Shown here: positions 30,180 through 41,829 of the stretch, piece after piece
How the letters are laid out: the number at the start of each line of letters is the position of its first letter
Position numbering within the stretch: the stretch's first letter is position 1
Origin: Camellia lanceoleosa
Lineage: Eukaryota; Streptophyta; Magnoliopsida; Ericales; Theaceae
Assembly: GCA_025200525.1 (NCBI GenBank)
Contig: CM045763.1
Coordinates: 59,661,530 to 59,725,529 of the forward strand
DNA length: 64,000 nucleotides
Direction of reading: 5' to 3'
Translations under genes and position numbers: made by a program
The notes under the pieces: model-generated
Told to the model about the DNA's origin: nothing
What the model saw: only the letters and a program-made list of their open reading frames with translations
Database searches by the model: none

Positions 30180-30520
30180 AAGAAGTCACAGGATTACTGT
30201 ATTTTCCTTTTCTATATATTGTAATGTCTTCATTCAGAAAGGCTCAAGTTTTTCATTCTTCAGTCTTTAAGAAAAAACAGAGAGCTCTGAGTGTCAATTA
30301 CTTCTTCCCGTTTGTAACCCAATTAAGATCCTTGCAGTTGCTACACTTGTAATTGTAAGTTATTTTCTGTATTTTAAAATTATGAAGTTTTAATATTTAA
30401 ATATGTTAATTATGTGCATTCCAAATCTGTTGTTCAATTTTAGTCATATTTGATTTCATAATCCATGTTCTTCATTCTACTTGCTGCTTCCGCGGTTTGG
30501 TATCAGAGCCCGGTGATGTT
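30180..30520 (+). promoter_or_regulatory. Pararetrovirus intergenic region with tRNA-Met primer site
   Basis: A TATATATT promoter-like element near 30212, a mixed leader, and TGGTATCAGAGCC at 30498-30510, the initiator tRNA-Met site where minus-strand DNA synthesis starts in Caulimoviridae. No LTR pair is present, which argues for a pararetrovirus over an LTR element. An inverted partial copy lies at about 33390-33720. Confidence 0.7.
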
Positions 30521-30898
30521 GTGTCTTGTTTCTAACTGCTGCTTTTGTTTCTTCTAGTTAATCTTTTCCATTGTTTATTTGATTAATCTAGTTTTTAGTA
30601 CACCTTAACCACCCACAAGCTCGATCCGTGTTGTCCACCTTGTTACATTTATTCCACCTGCGTTTAAGTCACCCACTTCTTCCCAGTCCTGAGTAAGTCC
30701 TTAGGTTTAGGCAGTGTCGGACTTAGGGGTCAAAAGATAGGGTATGTATGTATACACAGGTCTGTGAAGTTACAAGGTATGTGATAAACTGGATAAGAAT
30801 AGGGTATGTATTAAGGTATCTGTAAAACTGATTAATTAAAAAGAACAATGAATTGATTATTTAGAAGTAACTCTTCAGTCAGTTCTAGGTCAACCACT

Positions 30899-31310
30899 TT
30901 GCCCTCAATACCTAATCAAGGATTAGTAATTAATGAAGAAGATGTTGAAATACAAAATGATAAAATTGATGTAGACTGGAATATACCAAAATTACCAATT
31001 AAAGAAATTTATAAAACTTCTTTTATACAAAATACTTTCAAAATCTCTTTGCATGTTAAGACAATTGAACAAGTATATGCTTTAGAAAAACCTAGGGAAA
31101 CCTGTCAATTATTTGATGTTAATCTCATAAAAAGATATTTAAAAAGTGATTACAATTTTATTCATATAGGTTTAATTCAAGTTGGTGTCAAACCATTAAC
31201 TCAACAAGGTAAAAATACTTCTGTTTTATTATGTTTAAGAGATGCTCGTTTTCTTAATTACAATGATAGTTTAATGGGTATGATGGAAACTGGTCTTCAT
31301 AAAGGTAACT
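30899..31310 (+). pseudogene. Pararetrovirus movement protein, N-terminal fragment
   Basis: About 136 codons with the 30K-type movement protein core of Caulimoviridae (block ending FIHIGLIQVGVKPLT, then NTSVLLCLRDARFLNYNDSL). It is broken at the head-to-head junction near 31305 and is a near-identical partial copy of the minus-strand frame at 33383-32664. Movement proteins form tubules through plasmodesmata. Too short to be complete. Confidence 0.8.
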
Positions 31311-32099
31311 ATTTGAAACCATAGATAAATGATTTAATTTTTGGAGTATTTGATCTTCACTAAGACCATCAATATTCCATTCGTATAGTTTTTTAGCAGA
31401 AACAGAAAATTGGTTACTAATATTATTTTCTTCATATTGGAGGTCAGGTGGAGTAGGTCGAGAATACCAGTTTTTGGTAGTTTGAGGATTAACTTTGGGA
31501 TAATGAATTTTATTAAGATTAGAAGATTGGAATTGTTGGGCTAATTGATTTATTTCATCATCAGTAGTGTCAGTTTCAGATGTGGTAGAAACAGTGTCAA
31601 TATTTGGTTGTTGATTTAAAACAGTAAGACCTTTATCTTTAGAAGGTGAGGCATTATCAGTGGTAGATAGTTTAGTGAATAATTTTTCAATAGCTTTGAC
31701 AGTAGATTGATCAGTGGTTACCAAACTAGTTCTTTTGGAGCGATGACTAGGTAGATTAAGTAAAGGTTGATCTAAAGGTTGTGGTTTAGTAGATGTAACA
31801 GATTCTAAATTTGTCTCTATTTTGTCTAATTGTTTACCAATGGTGTTTAAACATTGATTAGTATAATTATTTTGTTCAATGACTTTTTTGATTTTAGCAT
31901 CATCGCCAGGTAATTTGAAAGGAGAAGCAGGAATGTCAGAACCTTGTTGTTTGATAATTATTTTTTCAAGAGGAGGGTGACTAGAACTAACAGTTATAGA
32001 TTCAGAAGTTTTCCATTTGTATTTGGTGATTGTATTTAGCTTTTTGTAATATTTTTCAACATATTCCAAGAGAGGTAACTCAAAACTATATTCAATCAT
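31305..32099 (-). pseudogene. Pararetrovirus polyprotein/coat protein N-terminal region
   Basis: About 265 codons on the minus strand, acidic and Ser/Thr/Gln rich with a coiled-coil-like segment (NNYTNQCLNTIGKQLDKIET). It ends with NWYSRPTPPDLQYEENNIS and YEWNIDGLSEDQILQKLNHL, a block that precedes the coat protein in several plant pararetroviruses. The C-terminal 15 residues given by the open frame are antisense movement protein beyond the junction. Between it and the movement protein (32100-32660) the frame is interrupted. Confidence 0.7.
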
Positions 32100-32663
32100 A
32101 AAATTATACCAATGTCTAGTGATTCTGGATTAGTGTTGTTTATCATAGGTATCATAATAAGCATGTCGGAGTTTTTTATTTTTAAACGACTTAAATTCAA
32201 TGAATAATTTATCAAGATCAGGTTTAAAATCCTTTTTAATGGTCATAAGTTGAGGATTGACTGGAGGTATAAATTCTTCAAAATCAGTTTGAGTTGGAGA
32301 ATTATTTGAAGCAGTTTCTTCTTCAGGTAAATGTGTGTGTGTAGAACAAACAGGTTTACTAATTTGAGAAGTAGCAGTATTATCAATACCTTTTAATTTA
32401 GAGGTTTGTCCTAAATGAATTTGACTATTTTTCTGAAACAGTGGAGTATTAAATATTTCATCTTCAGTTTCAATTTCAGAAGGTACACTAGAGGTGCTAT
32501 GTCTGGATGATTGACTACGATTAAATTTAATATGAACTGTACCATCATGAATTTGTTGAATATCCTGAATTTCTTGGATAGATGATTGTTGTTGATTATG
32601 TTTGTAATGTTCATTGACAGTGATCCATTGATCTGGTAAATCTACATTTTTCCATTCAATCAG

Positions 32664-33383
32664 TTAGGAAACATTTATATGGGTATCAGTACTACTACTT
32701 TGGATTAGTAAAGTTTTATCTTTAGGGGACTTGTGCAATGCGTGAACATTTAAATTAGTTTTCATGCACTTATAATGAACACGATAAATTAAAGCAATAT
32801 TATGGGTTTTATTCATCATATTAGTAAATGAACCATGTAATTGTATATTTAATGTTAATGCATGTAAAATATTTGGATCTCGTAAACTAAGAGTAAAATC
32901 AGGAAAACAATTAAAATGTACTGGACCTTTATGAAGACCAGTTTCCATCATACCCATTAAACTATCATTGTAATTAAGAAAACGAGCATATCTTAAACAT
33001 AATAAAACAGAAGTATTTTTACCTTGTTGAGTTACTGGTTTGACACCAACTTGAATTAAACCTATATGAATAAAATTGTAATCACTTTTTAAATATCTTT
33101 TTATGAGATTAACATCAAATAATTGACAGGTTTCCCTAGGTTTTTCTAAAGCATATACTTGTTCAATTGTCTTAACATGCAAAGAGATTTTGAAAGTATT
33201 TTGTATAAAAGAAGTTTTATAAATTTCTTTAATTGGCAATTTTGGTATATTCCAGTCTACATCAATTTTATCATTTTGTATTTCAACATCTTCTTCATTA
33301 ATTACTAATCCTTGATTAGGTATTGAGGGCAAAATGGTTGACCTAGAACTGACTGAAGAGTTACTTCTAAATAATCGATTCAT
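32664..33383 (-). pseudogene. Pararetrovirus movement protein, longer copy
   Basis: A 239-codon minus-strand frame starting MNRLFRSNSSVSSR, with the same core as the + strand fragment and the following segment (GPVHFNCFPDFTLSLRDPNI, then LHALTLNIQLHGSF), typical of the 30K superfamily in Caulimoviridae. It lies downstream of its intergenic region, and polyprotein sequence follows after a stop. It is shorter than a full polyprotein frame. Annotated as an endogenous viral relic. Confidence 0.82.
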
Positions 33384-33719
33384 TGTTCTTTTTAATTAAT
33401 CAGTTTTACAGATACCTTAATACATACCCTATTCTTATCCAGTTTATCACATACCTTGTAACTTCACAGACCTGTGTATACATACATACCCTATCTTTTG
33501 ACCCCTAAGTCCGACACTGCCTAAACCTAAGAACTTACTCAGGATTGGGAAGAAGTGGGTGACTTAAACGCAGGTGGAATAAATGTAACAAGGTGGACAA
33601 CACGGATCGAGCTTGTGGGTGGTTAAGGTGTACTAAAAACTAGATTAATCAAATAAACAATGGAAAAGATTAACTAGAAGAAACAAAAGCAGCAGTTAGA
33701 AACAGGACACAACATCACC

Positions 33720-34160
33720 GGACACAACATCAGAAGAGGAGTCGCTAACAGATTGATTTAATTGGAAGATTTCAAATAACTGATTTTTGGAATTATCATC
33801 AATTTGAAGTTGGTTAACTTTATCCTTTAATTTTTGCTTTTCTTTACATTTATTTGAATAATGTCCTTTTTGACCGCAATTATAGCAAGTAATGTCTTTG
33901 TTGAATTTAGATTTGGGATGTGATTTTTTATAATATTTCTTTTTGGGTTTAGTATAAAATTTATCACGAGATTTGGAAGGTGAATACTCTTTGCGATATT
34001 TATTAGAAGAGTATTTGGATTTATATTTATGTTTGGAGTACTTGTGTGATTTCTTACGGGAAGGTGCAACAGGAGGTAAACCATATTGTTCACAGAAATT
34101 TCCTAATTCATATTTAGCTTTATGTTTATCTTTAGTGGCTTTTTGACTAAGTTTTAAATC
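33720..34160 (-). pseudogene. Pararetrovirus coat protein C-terminal zinc finger
   Basis: Lys/Tyr/Ser-rich basic sequence followed by a CCHC zinc finger (CYNCGQKGHYSNKC) and an acidic Ser-rich end, the order found at the C-terminus of Caulimoviridae coat proteins, which bind nucleic acid. The frame runs into the intergenic region at a GATGTTGTGTCC repeat, suggesting a junction formed at short homology. The first residues of the open frame (before about 34160) come from the microsatellite. Confidence 0.78.
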
Positions 34161-34170
34161 ATTATTATTA

Positions 34171-34890
34171 TTGTTATTATTAATAATAATAATAACACCC
34201 ATCACCATCCACCACCATCCACCACCCATCACCACCCACTACCCACCTACCACCACCACCCATCACCACCCACTACCTATCTGCCACCACCACCCACCAC
34301 CATCCACCACCCATCTGCCACCACCACCCACCACCCACCCACCACCACCACCACCCATCACCACCCACCACCCATCCGCCACCCACCCACCACCCACCCA
34401 CCACCCATCACCACCACCCACCACCATCCACTACCCATCACCACCCACCACCCATCTGCCACCACCACCCACCACCATCCACCACCCATCACCAACCACC
34501 ACCTATCTGCCACCACCACCCACCACCCATCTACCACCACCACACATCACCACCCACTACCCATCTGCCACCACCACCTACCACCCACCACCATCAACCA
34601 CCCATCACCATCTACCACCCATCCACCACCCACCACCCACCTGCCACCACCACATATCACCACCCACTACCCATCTGCCACCACCACCCACCACCCACCT
34701 GCCATCACCACCCACCACCAACCTGCCACCACTACCCACCACTCACCACCATCCACCACCCATTACCACCAACCACCCACCTGCCAGCACCACCGATCAA
34801 CACCCACCACTCATCACCACCCACTACCCACCACCCACCACCATCCACCACCCAGTAGCCACCACCCACCACCCACCACCACATTTAATT
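34171..34890 (+). repeat. CCACCACCCAT-type microsatellite, left arm
   Basis: About 720 bp of almost pure CCA/CCC/CAT repeats. A 240-codon His/Pro/Thr frame runs through it but is not a gene. The mirror lies at about 40640-41135. Confidence 0.95.
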
Positions 34891-35048
34891 TAATGACAAC
34901 ATATTTATTTCTGAAAGTTACTAAGAAACACATTGCATATTAATGACAACATATTTAATTGTCTTTGGTAGACTACACATAAATTTGCATATTACACATT
35001 GCATGAACAACATATATAAGTACACATGTACGAAGAAAACCATTATCT

Positions 35049-35830
35049 TCAGTGCCCATGGTGAACATGATTTTGCCACATAGCAGTAGCAATTGTATCC
35101 CTAACGTTCGATTGGGACTTTAACCCATGTTGTGACATGTCAACGTAGTCAGCTTGAACTCCAACAAGGCCGTCTACTTCTGCTTCTGCGGCCATTTCAT
35201 TATCAGCTTCCATAAAGAATGGATCCATAGCTGCATGCAAATGAATCCAATTGTGTACTACACAACATGCAATCACGAGAGGCCCTTGTCGTGTAAACTT
35301 GTAATTTGGCATGGACCGCAATATTGGGAAGCGCTTCTTCAAAACAACAAATGTTCTTTCTATGACATTGCGTAATGACGAATGTCGATGGTTAAATAAT
35401 TTCTTAGGTCCTGCATAACGATGGCCACGAAACTCTTGAGACCGAAATTGGGCAAGAAATCCAGGCGTGTTCGTGAAACCAGCATCAACTAAATAGTACT
35501 TGCCTACATGTAAATAATGGATACACAGTTCTGTCAATTGATATGTATAAAAACGGACAAGGAAAAAAGTGTATCGTATGTTATTCAGGAACAGTCACCA
35601 TTGGGTGGGTGTGGGAACTGTAGATCAGCTTGTGTAATAGAGTCAACCAGAATAGCGTTGTCATGAGCGCTACCTTCCCATCCAGAATTAATAAATGTGA
35701 ACAACATATCGAAGTCGCAAGCTACGAGTACATTTTGCGCTACCGTTACTTTTCGACCGCAGAATGTATTTTGTCTTGAAGTAGGCACCCATGTATCCAC
35801 CAATGTGCCATCGATAGCACCGACACAATC
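35049..35830 (-). pseudogene. PIF/Harbinger transposase, 3' part, left-arm copy
   Basis: Two minus-strand frames, 35803-35585 and 35537-35049, are the mirror of the transposase 3' exons at 39702-40414. They contain the second acid of the DDE triad (KYYLVDAGF) and the glutamate region (LRNVIERTFVVLKKRFPILR), then ACCVVHNWIHLHAA. The front of the gene is not in this arm, so it cannot encode a full transposase. Confidence 0.85.
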
Positions 35831-35901
35831 CTAATTAACAGATATCAGACTTTGATATTAAAAGCGAAACAAAATTACTCACAAAATATGTAAATAATTT
35901 T

Positions 35902-36041
35902 GAATTTCTCAAATAATTTCCCTATAACAAAATATGTAAATAATTTTGTGAGTAATTTCACCAAACAATGACGACTGCGAGGTGAAATTACTCACAAAAT
36001 TATTTACATATTTTGTTATAGGGAAATTATTTGAGAAATTC
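35902..36041. repeat. Perfect 61-bp inverted repeat (hairpin), 18-nt loop
   Basis: Arms 35902-35962 and 35981-36041 are exact reverse complements with an 18-nt loop. It is noncoding and lies just inside the end of the left arm. A transcript would form a long perfect duplex of the kind Dicer-like enzymes process. It may also be a small foldback transposon. Confidence 0.9.
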
Positions 36042-37690
36042 ATCCTAATTTTTTTTTTCAGGTCAAATTTATCAAATTTATTGTCGAATTCGACGAGCAA
36101 ACAGTGGCACGTTAAATTAGTATACACATTCCATCACCGGCGATAATTATTCAACTCCCACTAATATGGTAAATAAATCCTTCATCCTTCGTCTGTTATC
36201 TGAAAATTTGTTATCTGAAAATACTTTCAGACGAGTCGATTATTCCTCCTGAACTGTAAAAACTTTTTTTTCTTCCAGAATAGTTAGTAAATCATTCATC
36301 TGTTATGTATAAATGATTTCGGAGAAGTTGAAATCTGTTCGTAAATGGTTTATCAGAATTTGGTAGGTCATATTTTCCATTTCAGATCGATTCTTATTTG
36401 AAATTATGAACTGTTTGAACCTTTCTTCGATCAAAGCTGAAGTGGCAATGCCGGCCAGTCGTCCCCCGGGCCATCCTGCCGGTCGACCACCCGGTCTTCC
36501 CACCTCTCTTCCGGTTTGTCTTCCGCTTTCCATTCCTGGATGGTTTGAACCACCAGTCGTCCCTGAACTGTTTGAACCCACCGGCTTTTTTACTATTTTT
36601 TTTCCTTAATTTCAATTAACAACCACATATAACACAATGTTAAACACATAATTTCAAACATTGAATGTTAACTGAATTTTTTTTGTAAAACATTGTTAAC
36701 TGAATGTTAACATTGTGTTTTTTTTAATTCAGAATTTTTTTTTTTTTACATTGTTAACAACCAATACTAATTTTTGTTTTTATGTGATTGTTAATTCAAA
36801 AAAAAATGTAGATTTAGACATGGTTAAAACCAAGGAGAGCTACTGTTATATTATCATTTAGACATATATATGTCTATATTTATTTATTTATATGGTAAAT
36901 AAGATTTATAGAAAATATAGTAAAGTTTTCACTTTTAATAGCATTTTATTTTTTATTAATAATTTATCATTCATATGAATATGAATTAAAAAAAATAATA
37001 ATGTTATCTTTTTTACATTAAAAATATTTTTTATTTTCATCTTATTAAAAGATAAGTCAATATACTTATGTTAAAATTAATTATATTTTTTCATAATTTT
37101 TCAACAGATTAGAATATTTATGTATGTATTTTAATTTTTTATTATTTTCACTAATATTTTAATTTATAGAAATAAATAAATAAAATGTTCATACCATACT
37201 TTTTTTTTTTGATCGAATTCATACCATACTTTACTCTCATTTTCTTTCTATTGGCTGAAATTACATTTTGTAGAATAAAAAAAAAAAGGTTTAGCGAAAT
37301 TTTTTTTACGCAAAGCTTTTTTTGATAAAACAAAAAAATGTTTTTTCCATGACTAGTTGCAAGGGGCCGTTTGGGACACAGGAAAAAAAATTGGTTTTGG
37401 GTTTATAAAACTTAATAATATATATTTTTTTTATTTGTGGTTATATTTCTTCTATCTGAATGTTTTTTTTTTTTTTTTTGTGATTATATTTCTGCTATTT
37501 AAATTCAATTAATTTGCTATGTACTTTTTTCCTTGAAATAAAATCATCTGTTCTTTTTCCTTTATCTGTGTTCTCCTTCAAATCATTTTGCACTGTTATT
37601 GTTGTATATCTATCACAGTGTACTTTAAAATACTATGTTCTGCTTGTATATTCATCCCAAACTAGTTTCAATATAATTTGTATATTTATA
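36042..37690. other. Central loop of Harbinger-like element, noncoding
   Basis: Mostly AT-rich with long poly-T/A tracts. A GC-rich block of CCGG/GTCGTCC/GTCTTCC words lies at about 36443-36530. Frames through that block on both strands are Pro/Gly/Arg-rich by-products. Confidence 0.55.
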
Positions 37691-37691
37691 G

Positions 37692-38696
37692 ATGGATGGA
37701 AATAATTCCGATGACAATGAGAACACCAAAATGTGGACGCCCAGAATTGAAACGAAATTAATAAATATGTTGAGAGATGAGGTTAGAAACAATCAAACAA
37801 CGGGCCGTACTACTTCGTGGACAATTAGGCATTGGAATCATTATGCAAATCAGCTGTACAACATATATGGATTTCGGTATACAGGTGTTAAGGTGCGCCA
37901 AAAATATCAGCGATTGAAAGTCGATTACGGACATTTGCGACTCCAGCAGCATCGTCTCGATGGGATCCTATTATAAAATCGTTGTTGCACCCGATAATTT
38001 TTAGGATAAGGTTTTCCATTAATCTGTACTATTTTCTAATTTTATTTTAAACATTTCATGATATATACAATGCTTAATTCTTGTTTTGTACTTGTTGTAG
38101 GCTAGCAAAAATGTGAAGAAGTTTAGGACAAAAGGGTTTGAATATTTTCAAGAAATGGCAGAAATTGTTGAAAATTGTTGTCCTACAGGGGCCCTGTCTC
38201 GTGCATCCACACAAGGACCCCTTGACTCAGAAGAAGAAGACGACATGTTAAATAAATTTTGGAACTGTCGTGGAGTAACGCTGGTGGGAGTAATGCTGCT
38301 GAGGCCATTCCTGTTGACTTATTCGGGGGTGAGTATATCGATCCAGCAAAGGGCAAAAGTCACAAGAGGGGCCCTGCAACCAGCCAGACTGACAGTGGTC
38401 ATTCCAAAAAGTCACGGTCAAGTGGGTTTGATGATGTGTGCGCAGTTTTCACATCCTATGTACAAGCCAAAACAGGATATTCAGGTGCACGAGAAAATGA
38501 GACTGAGGCTGTAAGTGCAGGAGGTGATGATTATTCCCTTGATGCATGTCAAGATGCATTGCTTGAGCTTGGGGACATACCACCGTTGCAGTACGTTAGG
38601 GCACTAACACTGTTCAAGGATAAGGAATGGCGAAGGTTTTTCATGCGCACTCCTACCCATTTGCGCCTAGCCATGATCCTCGCGTTAAGCTGAATC
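37692..38696 (+). pseudogene. Myb/SANT-like DNA-binding protein of the element
   Basis: Exon-like block 37692-37970 encodes a plant Myb/SANT-like trihelix domain (TKMWTPRIETKLINMLRDEV, then GVKVRQKYQRLKVDYGHLR). A second block from about 38101, after a T-rich tract and TAG acceptor, gives ASKNVKKFRTKGFEYFQEMA and GALSRASTQGPLDSEEE, then continues after a frameshift to a C-terminal region ending at 38693. PIF/Harbinger elements encode such a protein as a partner that brings the transposase to the nucleus and to the ends. A frame change near 38259 breaks the reading frame. Confidence 0.75.
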
Positions 38697-39046
38697 GAGA
38701 CGCTCGCTTTTTGAAGTTAGCAAATCTTCTTCGCTGAACTGTTTGATCATTTCATTAAAACTGATTTGGTTTTTATTTTTATTTTTTCTCATTCCATCAT
38801 ATCATTTTTCCTTTTCTATGTTCGTATGTTTTTTTTTTTTTTTTTGAACTTTTAAGTGTTTTCCATTATATTGAAACTATGGAAGTTATTACAAATGACC
38901 ATGTGTTAAATAAATTTTGTTATCCTCTGAATTTTACTGTTTCACCAATATCGCTAACTATTACTGCATGAATAACATATTTTATAATTATGCTTTTACT
39001 GTGATGTAGACAAAGACATATGTCATCCGACAGATAATACAATACA
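38697..39046. other. Spacer between the element's two genes
   Basis: AT-rich with a poly-T run, no coding signal. It probably holds the 3' end of the SANT gene and the promoter or first intron of the transposase. Confidence 0.5.
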
Positions 39047-40414
39047 ATGGAGCTCTCATCAGAGGAGGATGAGGTTGTTGATGATTTTATGGATTTCTTG
39101 ATGATTGTTGTAATGCATGACCATATCAACGCGTCAACTAGTCGCCGACCGCAGCGAACGTGTCCATTCAGAGTTGATGATTACATATTCGGCCTATTAA
39201 ATGGCCATCCAGAAACAATGATGAACGTTATACGAATGGATGCACAAACATTTATTTTATTGAAAGACACTTTACTCCATAATGGCTTTATCGATACTGA
39301 ACATATTCATATAAGTGTAGAGGAATCAATTGGAATTTTTTTATACACTTTTGCACAAAATGATCGCCATCGAATAATGGCAAATAGATTTCAACACTCC
39401 ACGGAAATAATTCGTCGACACATAAAAATTGTTATGCGGGCATTGTGCAAGCTTTCATCATCGGTTATCAAACCACGTAACCTAGAGGACATACCGGGAA
39501 AATTTTTAAATGACAGGTGATTTTTTCCCTGGTTCAAGGTACGAACAGTGTCACTGTCCTGTAAATTTGTTCATATCAATAAGGGTTAATAAATATTATT
39601 ATTTTTTAATTATGAAAGTAAAATCAATCAGTTTGTTTCGCTTTTAATATCAAAGTCTGATATCTGTCAATTAGGATTGTGTAGGTGCTATCGATGGCAC
39701 ATTGGTGGATGCATGGGTGCCTGCTTCAAGACAAAATACATTCCGCGGTCGGAAAGCAACGGTAGCACAAAATGTACTCGCAGCTTGCGACTTCGATATG
39801 TTGTTCACATTTATTAATTCTGGATGGGAAGGTAGCGCTCACGACAACGCTATTCTGGTTGACTCTATTACACGAGCTGATCTACAGTTCCCACACCCAC
39901 CCAATGGTGACTGTCCCTGAATAACATACGGTACACTTTTTTTCTTGTCCATTTTTATACATATCAATTGACAAAACTGTATATCCATTATTTACATGTA
40001 GGCAAATACTATTTAGTTGATGCTGGTTTCACGAACATGCTTGGATTTCTTGCCCCATTTCGGTCTCAACGGTATCACTTGCAAGAGTTTTGTGTCCATC
40101 GTTATGCAGGACCTAAGGAATTATTTAACCATCGACATTCGTCATTACGCAATGTCATAGAAAGAACATTTGGTGTTTTGAAGAAGTGCTTCCCAATATT
40201 GCGGTCCATGCCAAATTACAAGTCTACACGACAAGGGCCTCTCGTGATTGCATGTTGTGTAGTGCACAATTGGATCCATTTGCATGCAGCTATGGATCCA
40301 TTCTTTATGGAAACTGATAATGAAATGGCCGCAGAAGCAGAAGCAGAAGCAGACGGCCTTGTTGGAGACCAAGCTGACTACGTTGACATGTCACAACATG
40401 GGTTAATGTCCTAA
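39047..40414 (+). pseudogene. PIF/Harbinger (HARBI1-like) DDE transposase
   Basis: Three coding blocks: 39047-39520 (N-terminal helical region, including ESIGIFLYTFAQNDRHR and RHIKIVMRALCKLS), about 39672-39920 and about 39998-40414, separated by short intron-like gaps. DDE residues: D in DCVGAIDGTLVDAWV, D in KYYLVDAGF, E in LRNVIERTFGVLKK. The block SAHDNAILVDS and the end ACCVVHNWIHLHAAMDPFF are also family features. The enzyme cuts and joins element ends at TWA targets. A stop at 39918-39920 (CCTGA) and an altered C-terminus suggest decay, although the first gap could be a real intron. The 3' part is mirrored at 35049-35830. Confidence 0.85.
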
Positions 40415-40639
40415 TCGAACGTTAGGGATGTAATTGCTACTGCTATGTGGCAAAATCATGTTCACCATGGGCACTGAAAATAATGGTTTTCTTAGTACAT
40501 GTGTACTTATATATGTTGTTCATGCAATGTGTAATATGCAAATTTATGTGTAGTCTATCAAAGACAATTAAATATGTTGTCATTAATATGCAATGTGTTT
40601 CTTAGTAACTTTCAGAAATAAATATGTTGTCATTAAATT

Positions 40640-41135
40640 AAATGTGGTGGTGGGTGGTGGGTGGTGGATGGTGGTAGGTGGTGGTGGGTGGTGGTGGTGT
40701 GGTGGGTGGTGGTGGGTGGTGGTGGTGATGGGTGGTGGATGGTGGTGGGTGGTGGTGGCGGAGATGGGTGGTGGGTGGTGATGGGTGGTGGCGGGTGGTG
40801 ATGGTGGGTAATAGTGGTAGATGGGTGGTGGGTGGTGGTGGGTGGTGGGTGGTGGTGGCAGATGGGTAGTGGTGGTGATGGGTGGTGGTAGTAGATGGAT
40901 GGTAGGTGGTGGTGGCAGATGGGTAGTGGGTGGTGATGGGTGGTGGTGGCAGATAGGTAGTGGGTGGTAATGGGTGATGGATGGTGGTGGGTGGTGGGTG
41001 GTGGATGGTTGTGGCAGATGGGTAGTGGGTGGTGATGGGTGGTGGTGGTAGGTGGGTAGTGGGTGGTGATGGTAGGTGGGTAGTGGGTGGTGATGGGTGG
41101 TGGATGGTGGTCGATGGTGATGGGTGTTATTATTA
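40640..41135 (-). repeat. GGTGGTGGGT microsatellite, right arm
   Basis: About 500 bp of GGT/GGG/GAT repeats, the mirror of 34171-34890 but shorter, showing repeat length change since the arms formed. The Pro/His frame on the minus strand is not a gene. Confidence 0.95.
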
Positions 41136-41829
41136 TTATTATTAATAACAATAATAATAATAATAAATAAAAAAACATAAAATAATTATTATATTTTACT
41201 TATTTATATTACCCGATTTTATAGCAAAAGGTGATATTCACTTTTTTGTACAGAAGGTTATATGAATTTTTCTGTTTCCTTTTCATTTAAAAAAAAGAAT
41301 GTTTATTATTAAATGTCATTTTTTTTTTTGGGTACACATGTTTATTATTAAATTGTAAGTTGTTGTATTTCATTTCAGAACATTAATGTCATATTGTTTC
41401 TATTAATTGATGCACACAAATTATTTAATAATTGTGTAATTTTTATTTTTTTATTGAAATGAAGGTTTTCGAAGACATCTATAACGTACTAGTTATTAAC
41501 ATTATAACTGTGTAATTAAATACTTCCAAAAAAAACCCCTCGTTCTTATTCATTACGTGAATAGAAAAGTTTATAACAAAATAATAAAAGTAAAACAATC
41601 ACAACAAAACTCACCAAATAAATAAGCAAAACAAAAATTAGCAGGAAAAAATATAACCACTGTATGATTTTTAAACAAGTTAAGCATCATTGTCAGGTGA
41701 TGTTGGAGATGGAGGGAAATGCTGATGGTACAGCTGAGTGACTCAATGGTTAATCAGATCAATGCGATTCATTGTCAGTTCAGCACGTCTCTCGGAGTCT
41801 ACACGAAACTCACCAAATTAATGAATTAG

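Larger units (their letters stand above)
30172..34155. mobile_element. Rearranged endogenous pararetrovirus (Caulimoviridae)
   Basis: Viral DNA inserted in the left arm only. A + strand unit (about 30172-31305) holds the viral intergenic region with a tRNA-Met primer site and the front of the movement protein. A minus-strand unit (33720-31305) holds the same intergenic region, a longer movement protein and the following polyprotein segment, joined head to head with the first near 31305. A third piece (34155 to about 33720, minus) carries a CCHC zinc finger of the coat protein. Reverse transcriptase and RNase H are absent. The right arm shows the empty site near 41150. These are broken remnants of an integrated virus. 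Confidence 0.82.
26709..35875 (+). repeat. Left inverted arm of the Harbinger-like element
   Basis: Mirror image of about 39630-44632: terminal sequence, accessory gene, ACC-rich microsatellite and the 3' part of the transposase occur in the same order from the outside in. It differs from the right arm by the pararetrovirus insert at about 30172-34155. Several short substitutions and indels separate the arms, so the duplication is not recent. Confidence 0.85.

Noticed and set aside
30180..30520. LTR of a copia element suggested by the tRNA-Met primer site
   Set aside because: No second LTR or target duplication was found, and the downstream genes are movement protein and coat protein of Caulimoviridae. 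A pararetrovirus intergenic region fits better.
34171..34893. 240-codon His/Pro/Thr-rich open frame
   Set aside because: It runs through a CCACCACCCAT microsatellite. All frames are open there, and the mirror array at 40640-41135 does the same.
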